Below, one piece after another: positions 1-8,718 of a DNA stretch of 64,000 bases. Source of the DNA: Azoarcus olearius (GTDB lineage Bacteria; Pseudomonadota; Gammaproteobacteria; Burkholderiales; Rhodocyclaceae); assembly GCF_001682385.1 (NCBI RefSeq), contig NZ_CP016210.1, positions 1,860,001 through 1,924,000 of the forward strand, in the 5' to 3' direction. A model generated the notes under the pieces. That model was given only the letters and a program-made list of their open reading frames with translations, was not told the origin of the DNA and ran no database searches. The first letter of the stretch is position 1, and every line of letters begins with the position of its first letter. A program made the position numbers and the translations under genes.

Positions 1-2192
1 TCGGGGGCTGCGTTCTCACCTGCACTGTCGTCGCCCGAGGGCACCACGGCTTCGGTGTCGTTCGCGCTGGCGAGCGCCGCGGCGGCGATGACTTCCGCCG
101 CGACTTCGGCAGCCTTGTCGGCAGGCTTCTCGTTCAGCTCTTCGGTGCGTGCCTGGCGCTGCCCACGGCCGCGACCACGGCCGCCTTCGCCGCGCTCGGT
201 CCGTTCGGGACGGTCAGCGCGCTCGGGACGCTCCGCACGCTCCTGTTGGGGCTTCTCGCGTTCGACGCTTTCGCTTCGTTCGCCACGTGCGTGACGGCCG
301 TTCTCGGGGCGTGCGCGAGGCGTCTCGCCATCGCGTTCGGTGCGCTCGCGCTGGCCTTCACGGCGGTTGCGATTGCCATTGCCGCGACGGGCGTCTCCGT
401 TACGTTCGCCGCGCGGACGGGCCTCGCGCTTGGCCGGCGTTTCGGCCGGCGCCGGCGTGGCGGCCGGGGCTGGTTCGCTGCGGAACAGGCCGAGAATCCA
501 GTCGAGCAGGCCGCGGCGCGGCGCGGGCGCCACCGCGGCGGGCGCCGGCGCGGCTTCGGCGCGGGCTTCCACGATGGGCGCGGGCTGTTCGGGCGAGATG
601 CCCTTGACTGCAGCTTCCTGGCGGGCCGGCTTGTCGCCGTTCTTGGTCGGCAGGCGCATTTCCTCGTCAGCCGGCTTCTGCACCATCTGGTAGCTGGCGA
701 GGGCGATGTCTTCGAGGTTGAGCTGGTCGTGGCGCAGACGGATGATTTCGTGCTGCGGCGTCTCCAGGTGGCGGTTCGGCACGATGATGAGCTGCACCTT
801 GTGGCGCATCTCGATGCGGGCGATGTCGACCCGCTTCTCGTTGAGCAGGAAGGTGGCGACATCGACCGGCACCTGCAGGTGCACCGCGCCGGTGTTCTCC
901 TTCATCGCTTCCTCTTCGAGGATGCGCACGATGTGCAGCGCCGACGATTCGGTGCTGCGGATGTGGCCGGTGCCGTTACAGCGCGGGCAGGGGATGTAGC
1001 TGGTTTCGGCGAGCGCCGGACGCAGGCGCTGGCGCGACAGTTCGAGCAGGCCGAAGCGGCTGATCTTGCCGGTCTGCACGCGGGCGCGGTCGTGGCGCAG
1101 CGCGTCGCGCAGGCGGTTCTCGACTTCGCGTTGGTTCTTCTGCGACTCCATGTCGATGAAGTCGATGACGATCAGGCCGCCGAGGTCGCGCAGGCGCAGC
1201 TGGCGGGCGATTTCATCGGCCGCTTCCAGGTTGGTGCGGAAGGCGGTTTCCTCGATGTCGGCGCCCTTGGTCGCACGGCCCGAGTTCACGTCGATCGACA
1301 CCAGCGCTTCGGTGTGGTCGATGACCACCGCGCCGCCGGAGGGCAGGCCGACCTGACGCGAGTAGGCGGATTCGATCTGGTGCTCGATCTGGAAGCGCGA
1401 GAACAGCGGCACGTCGTCCTGATAGCGCTTGACCCGGTTGACGTTGCCCGGCATGACGTGGGCCATGAACTGGCGCGCCTGCTCGTAGATGTCGTCGGTG
1501 TCGATCAGGATTTCGCCGATTTCCGGCTGGAAGTAATCGCGGATCGCGCGGATCACCAGGCTGCCTTCCTGGTAGATCAGGAACGCGCCGGACTGGCTGG
1601 TGGCGGCGCCTTCGATCGCGGTCCACAGCTGCAGCAGGTAGTTCAGGTCCCACTGCAACTCTTCGGCACTGCGGCCGATCGCCGCGGTACGCGCGATCAG
1701 GCTCATGCCGCCCGGGACTTCGAGCTGGTCCATGACGTCGCGCAGTTCGGCGCGCTCGTCGCCTTCCACACGGCGCGACACGCCGCCGCCGCGCGGATTG
1801 TTCGGCATCAGGACCAGGTAGCGCCCGGCCAGCGAGATGTAGGTGGTGAGCGCCGCGCCCTTGTTGCCGCGCTCGTCCTTTTCCACCTGGACGATCAGTT
1901 CCTGGCCTTCGCGCAGGGCTTCCTTGATGCTGGCCTTGCCGGCATCCACGCCCGGCTGGAAGTAGGAGCGCGAGATTTCCTTGAACGGCAGGAAGCCGTG
2001 GCGCTCGGCGCCGTAATCGACGAAAGCGGCTTCGAGGCTGGGCTCGATGCGGGTGATGACCGCTTTGTAGATGTTGCTCTTGCGTTGTTCCTTGGCGGCC
2101 GATTCGATATCGAGATCGATCAGTTTCTGACCGTCTACGATTGCGACGCGCAGTTCCTCGGCCTGCGTCGCGTTGAAAAGCATGCGCTTCAT
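1..2192 (-). CDS. rne: Ribonuclease E (3' end outside the window)
   Basis: Endoribonuclease E, the core of the RNA degradosome, which processes rRNA, tRNA and mRNA near the inner membrane. I read about 730 codons from ATG (2190-2192) down to the window edge without a stop. The N-terminal S1 domain (about residues 36-120) is followed by the DNase I-like catalytic part with Asp301 ([13 protein letters not shown]) and Asp344 (IVIDFIDM). The zinc-link CPRC is at 402-405. After about residue 520 the protein becomes low-complexity and rich in Pro/Ala, then Arg/Glu/Gly, as in the RNA-binding scaffold half of RNase E; RNase G lacks this part. The gene is divergent from rluC across a 411-bp gap, the usual proteobacterial arrangement. 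The product is confident; the C-terminus is not visible. Confidence 0.96.
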   Translation of the reverse strand, partial: MKRMLFNATQAEELRVAIVDGQKLIDLDIESAAKEQRKSNIYKAVITRIEPSLEAAFVDYGAERHGFLPFKEISRSYFQPGVDAGKASIKEALREGQELIVQVEKDERGNKGAALTTYISLAGRYLVLMPNNPRGGGVSRRVEGDERAELRDVMDQLEVPGGMSLIARTAAIGRSAEELQWDLNYLLQLWTAIEGAATSQSGAFLIYQEGSLVIRAIRDYFQPEIGEILIDTDDIYEQARQFMAHVMPGNVNRVKRYQDDVPLFSRFQIEHQIESAYSRQVGLPSGGAVVIDHTEALVSIDVNSGRATKGADIEETAFRTNLEAADEIARQLRLRDLGGLIVIDFIDMESQKNQREVENRLRDALRHDRARVQTGKISRFGLLELSRQRLRPALAETSYIPCPRCNGTGHIRSTESSALHIVRILEEEAMKENTGAVHLQVPVDVATFLLNEKRVDIARIEMRHKVQLIIVPNRHLETPQHEIIRLRHDQLNLEDIALASYQMVQKPADEEMRLPTKNGDKPARQEAAVKGISPEQPAPIVEARAEAAPAPAAVAPAPRRGLLDWILGLFRSEPAPAATPAPAETPAKREARPRGERNGDARRGNGNRNRREGQRERTERDGETPRARPENGRHARGERSESVEREKPQQERAERPERADRPERTERGEGGRGRGRGQRQARTEELNEKPADKAAEVAAEVIAAAALASANDTEAVVPSGDDSAGENAAP

Positions 2193-2603
2193 TTAGGTCG
2201 TTCTCCCGCGCAAAAGCACACGGGCAGGACGAACGGCGCGCACCATCGCGCTTTCCGGGTTCAGGAGCGGTTGGGTAGGGCTACTTTCATCCGGTTGTAG
2301 GGTCGCGGCTGTGATGGGTCGGCTGGTCGAAATTCTCGTGTTCCCGCCCCCGCCGTCGTGCGGCGTTCGGGCCAGAACATTTGATCCTGCGTGTGCTACG
2401 CGAATAAATCCAACTGGTAGGTCGAAGAGTGTGTTTTGCTTGGTTGATTGCGTTACCATCGCCGCCTTTTTGGGCAGCGCGGCGCACGCATCGGTTCTGC
2501 CGGGAGCGCTCGTGCGGGCTCATCGTCGAACATCGACCCCCGCCTTCTGGCGTGTGGGGATGGCGACCGCAACCGGCTAAACCGCGGGGAAGTATATTTC
2601 AGG
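2193..2603. promoter_or_regulatory. rne/rluC divergent intergenic region, long rne leader
   Basis: This 411-bp gap separates the divergent starts of rne and rluC and has no convincing gene. It must hold both promoters and the rne 5' leader. In Escherichia coli the long rne leader folds and lets RNase E regulate its own mRNA, so a similar role is plausible here by analogy. I could not fix the promoter hexamers by eye, and the short reading frames present look like chance. Confidence 0.4.
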
Positions 2604-3563
2604 ATGACGACACAAGGCAAAGCGATCGCGGTTCGCCACGAGCGCATCGACGAGGCTTCGGCCGGTCAGCGCATCGACAATTTCCTCCTGCGGCTTGCCA
2701 AGGGCGTGCCCAAGAGTCACGTCTATCGCATCCTGCGCGGCGGGGAGGTCCGGGTAAACGGCCGCCGCGTGCAGCCCACCTATCGACTGGCGCTGGGCGA
2801 CGAAGTGCGGGTGCCGCCGCTGCGCGTGGCCGAGCCGACGCGCAGTGCGCCCGCTCCGGCGGGCAAGCCGCTGCCGGTCGTGTTCGAGGACGATGCGCTG
2901 CTGGTGGTCAACAAGCCGTCCGGCAAGGCTGTGCACGGAGGCAGCGGCGTCAGTTACGGGGTCATCGAGCAATTGCGCACTCAGCGGCCCGAGCTGCGGA
3001 TGCTGGAGCTCGCGCATCGTCTCGACCGTGAGACCTCGGGCCTGCTGATCGTCGCGAAGAAGCGTTCCGCACTGACCGCGCTGCACGACATGATGCGGGA
3101 GGGCCAGGTTGAAAAGCGCTACCTGACCCTGGTGCCCGGGCGCTGGATGAACCCGATGCAACACGTCAAGGCGCCCCTCCTGAAGTACCTGACGCCGGAG
3201 GGCGAGCGCAGGGTTCGAGTCAGCGACGAGGGCAAGCCCGCGCACAGCATCGTCCGCCTGGTGCAGCGCTGGGCCGACTACAGCCTGCTCGAGGTGGAAC
3301 TGAAGACCGGGCGGACTCATCAGATCCGCGTCCATCTGACCCATCTCGGTTTCCCCTTGTGCGGTGACGACAAATATGGTGATTTCGCGTTGAACAAGCG
3401 CCTGGAGGGCGAGGGTTTGCGCCGGATGTTCCTGCACGCGGCCTCGCTTCGCTTTCACCATCCGCTGACCGGCAAGTTGCTCGCATTCGAGGCGGCGCTG
3501 CCGGACGATCTGCGGGGCTTCGTCGCCCTGCTCGATACCAAGGAGGGCAAGTCCCGTGGCTGA
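2604..3563 (+). CDS. rluC: 23S rRNA pseudouridine synthase RluC
   Basis: RluA-family pseudouridine synthase, 319 residues, which converts specific uridines in 23S rRNA to pseudouridine. It has an N-terminal S4 RNA-binding domain (about 18-75, with GQRIDNFLLR and GEVRVNGRRV) followed by the catalytic domain. The signature HRLDRETSGLL places the catalytic aspartate at Asp141, and KTGRTHQIRVH lies in the C-terminal part. I chose the ATG at 2604, just after AGG, because a longer upstream frame reads through sequence unlike any S4 protein. It is divergent from rne and overlaps the next gene by 8 bp. The RluC assignment, rather than RluD, rests on the rne neighbour and the fit of the S4 and catalytic domains. 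Confidence 0.93.
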   Translation: MTTQGKAIAVRHERIDEASAGQRIDNFLLRLAKGVPKSHVYRILRGGEVRVNGRRVQPTYRLALGDEVRVPPLRVAEPTRSAPAPAGKPLPVVFEDDALLVVNKPSGKAVHGGSGVSYGVIEQLRTQRPELRMLELAHRLDRETSGLLIVAKKRSALTALHDMMREGQVEKRYLTLVPGRWMNPMQHVKAPLLKYLTPEGERRVRVSDEGKPAHSIVRLVQRWADYSLLEVELKTGRTHQIRVHLTHLGFPLCGDDKYGDFALNKRLEGEGLRRMFLHAASLRFHHPLTGKLLAFEAALPDDLRGFVALLDTKEGKSRG

Positions 3564-4212
3564 CCGCTTCGATCTGGTTGTTTTCGACTGGGACGGCACG
3601 CTGATGGATTCGGCGGCGGCGATCGTGCGCGCCATCCTCGCCGCCTGCCGTGACCTCGGTCTGCCCGAGCCGCCTGAGGAGCGGGCGCGCTACGTCATCG
3701 GCCTGGGGCTGGGCGATGCGTTGCGGCACGCGGTGCCGGAACTCGATGTCGAGGCCTATCCGCGCATGGTCGAGCGTTATCGTCATCATTACCTGTCGGC
3801 CGACCACGAGCTGACGCTCTTTCCCGGCGTGCCCGGCATGATCGACTGGCTGGCCGAGGAGGGAAAGCTGCTGGCGGTGGCAACCGGGAAGAGCCGCCTC
3901 GGGCTGGACCGCGCGCTGTCGCATTCGGGGCTGGGGCCGCGCTTCCATGCAACGCGGTGTGCCGACGAGTGCTTTTCGAAGCCGCATCCGGCCATGCTGG
4001 AAGAGTTGATGGATGAACTGGGGGTGGCTCGGGACCGCACACTGATGATCGGTGACGCCACCCACGATCTGCAGATGGCGCATAACGCCGGCGTGGCCGG
4101 GCTTGCGGTCGGGTTCGGTGCGCATGGCCGTGCAGAACTCGAGGCGGCGCGCCCGCTCGCCTATGTGGAAACGCCGGCGGCGCTCGAGCAATGGCTGCGC
4201 GGGAACGTCTGA
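3556..4212 (+). CDS. HAD-family hydrolase, phosphoglycolate-phosphatase-like
   Basis: A 218-residue HAD-superfamily phosphatase with a GTG start inside the end of rluC. Motif I is FDWDGTLMDS (nucleophile Asp11, acid/base Asp13), motif II the Thr in VATGKS, motif III the Lys in FSKPHP, and motif IV MIGDATHDLQMA. The helical cap between residues 15 and 80 is typical of Gph/PGMB-like enzymes. In Betaproteobacteria this gene commonly sits between rluC and a Rieske protein gene, as here. The substrate cannot be read from sequence; phosphoglycolate or another small phosphate ester is likely. It overlaps the next start by 22 bp, which suggests translational coupling. Confidence 0.85.
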   Translation: MADRFDLVVFDWDGTLMDSAAAIVRAILAACRDLGLPEPPEERARYVIGLGLGDALRHAVPELDVEAYPRMVERYRHHYLSADHELTLFPGVPGMIDWLAEEGKLLAVATGKSRLGLDRALSHSGLGPRFHATRCADECFSKPHPAMLEELMDELGVARDRTLMIGDATHDLQMAHNAGVAGLAVGFGAHGRAELEAARPLAYVETPAALEQWLRGNV

Positions 4213-4547
4213 TCTGTGCGGCCAGCGAACTGGCGGATGGCGGCGACGGGGTGCGGTTCACGGTGGAGCGCTTCGGCGTGGTGGAGCCGGCCTTTGCAGT
4301 TCGCTACCGGGGTGCGGTGTACGCCTATCTCAACCGCTGCGCCCATGTACCGGTCGAGCTGGACTGGGTTGCGGGAAAGTTCTTTGACCTCAGTGGAACG
4401 CTCTTGATTTGTGCAGTGCACGGTGCACACTACGAGCCGGAATCCGGGCAGTGCGTGATGGGGCCGTGCAAGGGCAGGCGGCTCATCGCGCTCAACGTGG
4501 TTGAACGTGCCGGTCACGTCTATCTGCACGAGGACGAAGGGCTATGA
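4191..4547 (+). CDS. Rieske [2Fe-2S] ferredoxin-like protein
   Basis: A 118-residue soluble Rieske-fold protein. The two cluster-binding boxes are CAH at residues 50-52 and CAVH at 74-77, giving the two Cys and two His ligands of a Rieske [2Fe-2S] centre. A Gly-Pro-Cys motif (VMGPCKGRRL) follows, as in ferredoxins of ring-hydroxylating dioxygenase systems. No oxygenase or reductase gene is nearby, so it is not clearly a dioxygenase component. It sits inside an rluC-HAD-Rieske-S49 peptidase run and its stop overlaps the next ATG, so it is probably expressed constitutively with them. The electron-transfer partner is unknown. Confidence 0.85.
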   Translation: MAARERLICAASELADGGDGVRFTVERFGVVEPAFAVRYRGAVYAYLNRCAHVPVELDWVAGKFFDLSGTLLICAVHGAHYEPESGQCVMGPCKGRRLIALNVVERAGHVYLHEDEGL

Positions 4548-5491
4548 GTGGGACTGAGGGGACTGGCTGGGAGCGGGGTGTGCTCGAAAAGCTGGCGCTC
4601 GAAGCGCTGGCGGAGCAGCGCCGCCGCCGGCGCTGGAGCGTGTTCTTCCGGTTGCTGACTTTCATCTACCTCGGCGTGATCCTGTGGAAAGTTGCCGACT
4701 GGGGTGAGCCGGCGGAGGCCCTCGCGCCCGCGGGCGGCTATACCGCGATGGTGTCCGTCGAGGGGGTGATCGACTCCGGGTCGGAGGCCAGTGCTGAACG
4801 CGTCATCGGTGCGCTGCGTTCAGCCTACGACGACAAGGCGGTGCGCGGCGTTGTCCTGCGGATCAACAGCCCCGGCGGCAGCCCTGTCCAGGCAGGCATG
4901 ATCAATGACGAGATTTACCGCTTGCGTGGCGAGCGCCCCGATCTGCCGGTGGTCGCGGTGGTGGAAGACATGTGTGCGTCCGGTGGCTATTACGTCGCTG
5001 CCGCGGCCGACAAGATCATGGTCGACAAGGCGAGCCTGGTTGGATCCATCGGCGTACTGATGGACGGGTTCGGCTTCGTCGGCGCGATGGAAAAGCTCGG
5101 GGTCGAGCGTCGGTTGTTGGCCGCGGGCGCGAACAAGGGCTTTCTCGACCCGTTCTCGCCGCAGCGGGAAACGCAGACCGCGCACGCGCGCGGCTTGCTC
5201 GACGACATTCATCGTCAGTTCATCGAGGTCGTCCGCAAAGGGCGGGGTCCGCGTCTCAAGGAGGGGCCGGAGTTGTTTTCCGGCTTGGTGTGGACCGGCG
5301 CGCGCAGCGTGGAACTGGGGCTCGCGGATGGCTACGGAACCGTTGATTCGGTTGCGCGCGACGTATTCCAGGCCGAAGAAGTGCGCGATTTCACCGAGAC
5401 CCGTTCGTTTGCCGAGCGTTTCGCCCAGCGCTTCGGCGCCGGCGTCACCGAAAGCCTCGCCACCGCGCTGCGAGGGGTCACGCTGCGTTAG
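4544..5491 (+). CDS. sppA: S49 family signal peptide peptidase, SppA-like
   Basis: Membrane-anchored serine protease of 315 residues that degrades cleaved signal peptides or misfolded membrane segments. An Arg-rich cytoplasmic stretch (26-30) precedes one membrane helix at about 33-51, so the catalytic domain faces the periplasm. The nucleophile is Ser146 in CASGGYY and the likely general base is Lys198 in ANKGFLDPFS. This 52-residue spacing matches the short single-domain SppA type with a Ser/Lys dyad in one domain, not the duplicated E. coli enzyme. It ends 4 bp inside the convergent methyltransferase gene, with no terminator between them. Confidence 0.9.
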   Translation: MSGTEGTGWERGVLEKLALEALAEQRRRRRWSVFFRLLTFIYLGVILWKVADWGEPAEALAPAGGYTAMVSVEGVIDSGSEASAERVIGALRSAYDDKAVRGVVLRINSPGGSPVQAGMINDEIYRLRGERPDLPVVAVVEDMCASGGYYVAAAADKIMVDKASLVGSIGVLMDGFGFVGAMEKLGVERRLLAAGANKGFLDPFSPQRETQTAHARGLLDDIHRQFIEVVRKGRGPRLKEGPELFSGLVWTGARSVELGLADGYGTVDSVARDVFQAEEVRDFTETRSFAERFAQRFGAGVTESLATALRGVTLR

Positions 5492-6213
5492 CGGCTGGCT
5501 GCGGCCAGCAGGAGAAACAGCGCGGGCCGCTTGGCGAGTTGGGGGCGAGGGGTCGTCCTCCAGGTCTCGATCCGGTGCGTCACCAGATACTCCGTCGGGG
5601 TTGTCAGATCGCAGGCGATGCACAGCCGGGTCTGCGGATGGCAAAGACGGAGCAGCGCGTCGAACATGCGTTCGTTGCGGTAGGGCGTTTCGATGAAGAT
5701 CTGCGTGCGGTCCTGGCGGCGCGACTCCTCCTCCAGTCCGCGGATGCGCAGGTCGCGCTCGCTTTCCGCCACGGGCAGGTAGCCGTGGAACGCAAAGCTC
5801 TGGCCATTCAGCCCCGAACCCATCAGGCCGAGGAGGATGGACGACGGTCCTACCAGCGGCATGACCGGGATGCCGAGTTCGTGCGCGCGGGCGACCAGGC
5901 GCGAGCCAGGGTCCGCGACCGCCGGGCAGCCTGCGTCCGACATCAGGCCGATGTCCTGGCCAGCGCGTGCCGGCGCGAGCAACTCGTCGAGCGCAGCGGC
6001 GGCGCACTGCTCGGGGAGTTCATGGATGGCGACATCGCGCAAAGGCAGCGGATGACCCATCGTCTTCAGGTGGGCACGCGCCGCGCGGGCGTTTTCAACC
6101 ACGAAATAGCGCAGCGCTGCCGCGGTGGCTTGCGTGCGGGCCGGCAGGAAGTCGGGCCATGCGTCGCCGCCGAGGCCGACCGGGATCAGGAGCAGGCGGC
6201 CGGGCGTGGTCAT
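5488..6213 (-). CDS. SAM-dependent methyltransferase, RsmI-like (tetrapyrrole methylase fold)
   Basis: A 241-residue protein related to RsmI, the 16S rRNA C1402 ribose methyltransferase. GLMSDAGCPAVADPGSRLV and MPLVGPSSILLGLMGSGLN match the cofactor-binding parts of that family. The N-terminus (GRLLLIPVGLGGD) differs from canonical RsmI, which has ATPIGNL and an AAEDTR stretch, so I read it as the betaproteobacterial RsmI paralogue and not RsmI itself. The substrate is unknown. I chose ATG at 6211-6213 because it overlaps the maf stop as ATGA and the upstream in-frame sequence is a shadow of maf. It is probably co-transcribed with maf. Confidence 0.82.
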   Translation of the reverse strand: MTTPGRLLLIPVGLGGDAWPDFLPARTQATAAALRYFVVENARAARAHLKTMGHPLPLRDVAIHELPEQCAAAALDELLAPARAGQDIGLMSDAGCPAVADPGSRLVARAHELGIPVMPLVGPSSILLGLMGSGLNGQSFAFHGYLPVAESERDLRIRGLEEESRRQDRTQIFIETPYRNERMFDALLRLCHPQTRLCIACDLTTPTEYLVTHRIETWRTTPRPQLAKRPALFLLLAAASR

Positions 6214-6788
6214 GGCAGTTCGATGCCCTGGGTACGCAGCATTCTGGACAGGGCGATCAGCGGCAGGCCGATCAAGGCCGTCGGGTCGTCTCCCGACAAG
6301 GCGTCGAGCAGCGAGATGCCCAGGCCTTCCGACTTGGCGCTGCCGGCGCAGTCGAGCGGACGTTCCTTCTCGACGTAACGCCGGATCTCGGTATCGGTCA
6401 GCGTCCGGAAACGCACCTCGGTGGGGACGCCGACGCACTGCACCTGGCCGTTGGCCGCGTCGAGCACCGCGACGCCAGTATGGAAAACGACTGTCCGACC
6501 ACTCATGCGGGTCAGTTGCGCGATCGCGCGCTCTTCGGTGCCCGGCTTGCCGAACACTTCGTCGTCCAGAAAGGCCACCTGATCGCTGCCGATGATGAGT
6601 GCGTCCGGGTGGCGGGCCGCCACGGCACGTGCCTTCTCGATCGCGAGCCGCTCGGCCGTGTCGCGCGGATGCTCGCCGGGCAGTGCGCTTTCATCGGTTT
6701 CCGGGCGGTCCGTTTCAAACGGATGGCCGAGCCGCTCCAGCAGTTGGCGACGGTAGGACGAGGTAGAGGCGAGGACGAGCTTCTTCAT
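6210..6788 (-). CDS. maf: Maf family nucleotide pyrophosphatase (YceF type)
   Basis: A 192-residue nucleoside triphosphate pyrophosphatase that removes unwanted or modified nucleotides. The N-terminal ASTSSYRRQLLERLG matches the Maf signature, and the catalytic Asp69 lies in IIGSDQVAF, the YceF-subgroup form associated with 7-methyl-GTP. KSEGLGISLLDALSGDDPTALIGLP-type C-terminal residues are also conserved in YceF. It is divergent from yceD-rpmF-plsX, the same neighbourhood as in E. coli, which supports the YceF assignment. The stop overlaps the downstream methyltransferase start. Confidence 0.92.
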   Translation of the reverse strand: MKKLVLASTSSYRRQLLERLGHPFETDRPETDESALPGEHPRDTAERLAIEKARAVAARHPDALIIGSDQVAFLDDEVFGKPGTEERAIAQLTRMSGRTVVFHTGVAVLDAANGQVQCVGVPTEVRFRTLTDTEIRRYVEKERPLDCAGSAKSEGLGISLLDALSGDDPTALIGLPLIALSRMLRTQGIELP

Positions 6789-6844
6789 GGTGAGGGCAGG
6801 GTAAGTGAGCGCCGCCGGGTCTTCCGGCTAACCGTCTCAAGTCT

Positions 6845-6874
6845 TTGACAATCAGGCGGAAAGAATACTATGAT
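6845..6874 (+). promoter_or_regulatory. Strong sigma-70 promoter of yceD-rpmF
   Basis: TTGACA at 6845-6850 and TATGAT at 6869-6874, with 18 bp between. The -35 is a perfect match and the -10 is five of six. Transcription should start near 6881, only about 3 bases before the ATG at 6884, so the mRNA may be almost leaderless. Confidence 0.75.
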
Positions 6875-6883
6875 GCGCAGCTT

Positions 6884-7396
6884 ATGTCGCACCCAGACGT
6901 TCCGTCAGTCGTGATCGCCGACCCCTTTCGCTTCGCCGTCGAGGCCCGCAGCCTGGCGGGGAAGGTCGGGGTCGCTGCGCTTGAGCGGTTGGCGGATGCT
7001 CTCGCAGGTACGGAAGGTGATGTGGAATACCGCATCGCCGGATCGCTCGACAAGCAGGGAAAGCCGCGTTTGCAGTTGATTGTCAAAGGCTGCCTGGAAC
7101 TGCGTTGTCAGCGGTGTCTTGAAGGGATGTCCTGGGCGCTTGCAGTGGATAGAGTCTTGCAGCCTTTCCGCAGTGGGGAAGAAATTCCCGACGAGGAGCT
7201 GGAGGACGACGAGGTCGACGCCATCGAGGTCGAATCCGGGCTGGATGTCGTGGGCTTGGTCGAAGACGAGATTCTGTTGGCATTGCCCATCGCGCCGCGG
7301 CATGAAAGCTGTGGGCCCGCCGGTCAAGAGGGTGCAGACGGCAAGGCTTCTCCGTTTGCGGTCCTGGCCGGGCTGCGCGGTGGCGGCAAGGCTTGA
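6884..7396 (+). CDS. yceD: YceD family protein (DUF177), 23S rRNA accumulation protein
   Basis: A 170-residue YceD/DUF177 protein, a family needed for normal 23S rRNA accumulation and nearly always encoded beside rpmF. The conserved pair CLELRCQRCLEG lies about residues 67-78, and an acidic stretch (EEIPDEELEDDEVD) follows, both typical of the family. I chose the ATG at 6884. The longer frame begins with TTG at 6845, but that codon is part of the -35 hexamer of the promoter driving the gene. No Shine-Dalgarno sequence precedes the ATG, consistent with a near-leaderless message. rpmF follows 37 bp downstream. Confidence 0.85.
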   Translation: MSHPDVPSVVIADPFRFAVEARSLAGKVGVAALERLADALAGTEGDVEYRIAGSLDKQGKPRLQLIVKGCLELRCQRCLEGMSWALAVDRVLQPFRSGEEIPDEELEDDEVDAIEVESGLDVVGLVEDEILLALPIAPRHESCGPAGQEGADGKASPFAVLAGLRGGGKA

Positions 7397-7433
7397 ACGA
7401 AACATCGTAGTACGTGTGAATTAGGAGTTTTTC

Positions 7434-7613
7434 ATGGCAGTCCAGCAGAACAAGAAGTCTCCCTCGAAGCGTGGCATGCACCGTGCGCACGATTTCCTGA
7501 CCGCCCCGTCGCTGGCCGTCGAGCCGACCACGGGTGAAGTGCACCTGCGGCACCACATCAGCCCCAACGGTTTCTACCGCGGCAAGAAGGTCGTCAAGGC
7601 AAAAGGCGAATAA
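7434..7613 (+). CDS. rpmF: 50S ribosomal protein L32
   Basis: Ribosomal protein L32 of the large subunit, 59 residues, starting [20 protein letters not shown] and ending with KKVVKAKGE. It is the cysteine-free form, without the zinc-binding CxxC pairs that some bacteria have. TTAGGAG lies 8 bases before the ATG. It sits between yceD and plsX, and a hairpin terminator follows. Confidence 0.97.
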   Translation: MAVQQNKKSPSKRGMHRAHDFLTAPSLAVEPTTGEVHLRHHISPNGFYRGKKVVKAKGE

Positions 7614-7631
7614 GCCTGCTTCCTGAACCGG

Positions 7632-7670
7632 AGGCGGCGCGGAGCGCGTGGCGCTCGCGCCGCCTTTTTT
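7632..7670 (+). terminator. Rho-independent terminator after rpmF
   Basis: The arm AGGCGGCGC (7632-7640) plus GAGCGC (7642-7647) pairs with GCGCTC (7651-7656) and GCGCCGCCT (7657-7665). There is one bulged G and a GTG loop, followed by a run of six T. It lies 32 bp before plsX, so it probably reduces ribosomal-protein-level transcription before the lipid genes. Confidence 0.85.
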
Positions 7671-7701
7671 ATCCCCAGCTTGTGAATCACGCGAGAAGCC
7701 G

Positions 7702-8718
7702 ATGAGTGTCACCGTTGCAGTCGATTGCATGGGTGGCGATCACGGCCCGGTCGTCACCGTGCCTGCGGTGTTTGCGTTTCTGCGCAGCCACGCCGACGCA
7801 CGGGCGATCGCGGTCGGTCGTGAAGAGGTTCTGGCGCCCCTGATTGCGCCGGTGGCGAAGGAGTTCGGTGAGCGCCTGCGCCTGCAGCCCGCAACCGAGG
7901 TGGTCGGCATGGACGAAGCGCCAGCGACCGCCATGCGGAACAAGAAAGACTCGTCGATGCGGGTGGCGATCGACCTGGTGAAGTCCGGTGAGGCCACCGC
8001 GGCCGTTTCCGCCGGTAACACCGGTGCGCTGATGGCGATTTCCCGCTTCGTGCTCAAGACCTTGCCCGGCATCGATCGCCCTGCGATCGCCACCGTGCTG
8101 CCCAGTCGCGATGGACGTACCTACGTGCTCGACCTGGGTGCAAACGTGGATTGCTCGCCCGAGCATCTGCTCCAGTTCGGCATCATGGGGGCCATGCTGG
8201 TTTCGGCCGTGGAGCACATCGATCGTCCCACCGTCGGTCTGCTCAACATCGGCGAAGAGGCGATCAAGGGCAACGAGGTCGTCAAGCAGGCCGGCGAACT
8301 GCTGCGCACCAGCGGGCTCAACTTCAAGGGCAATGTCGAGGGCGACCAGATCTACACCGGGGGTGTGGATGTGGTCGTGTGCGACGGCTTCGTCGGCAAC
8401 GTGGCGCTGAAGACCTCCGAGGGCTTGGCGCAGATGCTGGCAACGTTCCTGCGCGAAGAGTTCAGCCGCAATCTGCTGACGAAGCTGATGGCGATTGTGG
8501 CGCTTCCGGCACTGGGGCGGTTCAAGCGGCGGGTCGATCACCGCCGCTACAACGGCGCGTCGCTGCTCGGTTTGCGCGGCGTGGTGGTGAAAAGTCATGG
8601 TTCGGCGGACGCATTCGCCTTCGAGCAGGCGCTCGGCCGTGCTGCCGATGCAGCCGCGAACCGTTTGATCGAACGTATCGAGGAGAGGATGTCCGCGATG
8701 AGCCAGGAGGCCGCATGA
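7702..8718 (+). CDS. plsX: Phosphate acyltransferase PlsX
   Basis: PlsX, 338 residues, makes acyl-phosphate from acyl-ACP, the donor used by PlsY for the first step of phospholipid synthesis. It is a peripheral inner-membrane enzyme. The start [16 protein letters not shown] is the hallmark N-terminus, and SAGNTGALM and [13 protein letters not shown] are family motifs. An upstream in-frame GTG would add 18 residues unlike PlsX, so I chose ATG 7702. Its last codons overlap the fabH start as ATGA, opening the fatty-acid synthesis operon. Confidence 0.97.

Noticed and set aside
246-2300. Long plus-strand open frame of 684 codons opposite rne
   Set aside because: It is the antisense shadow of rne in GC-rich DNA; its residues match no family, whereas the minus strand gives a canonical RNase E.
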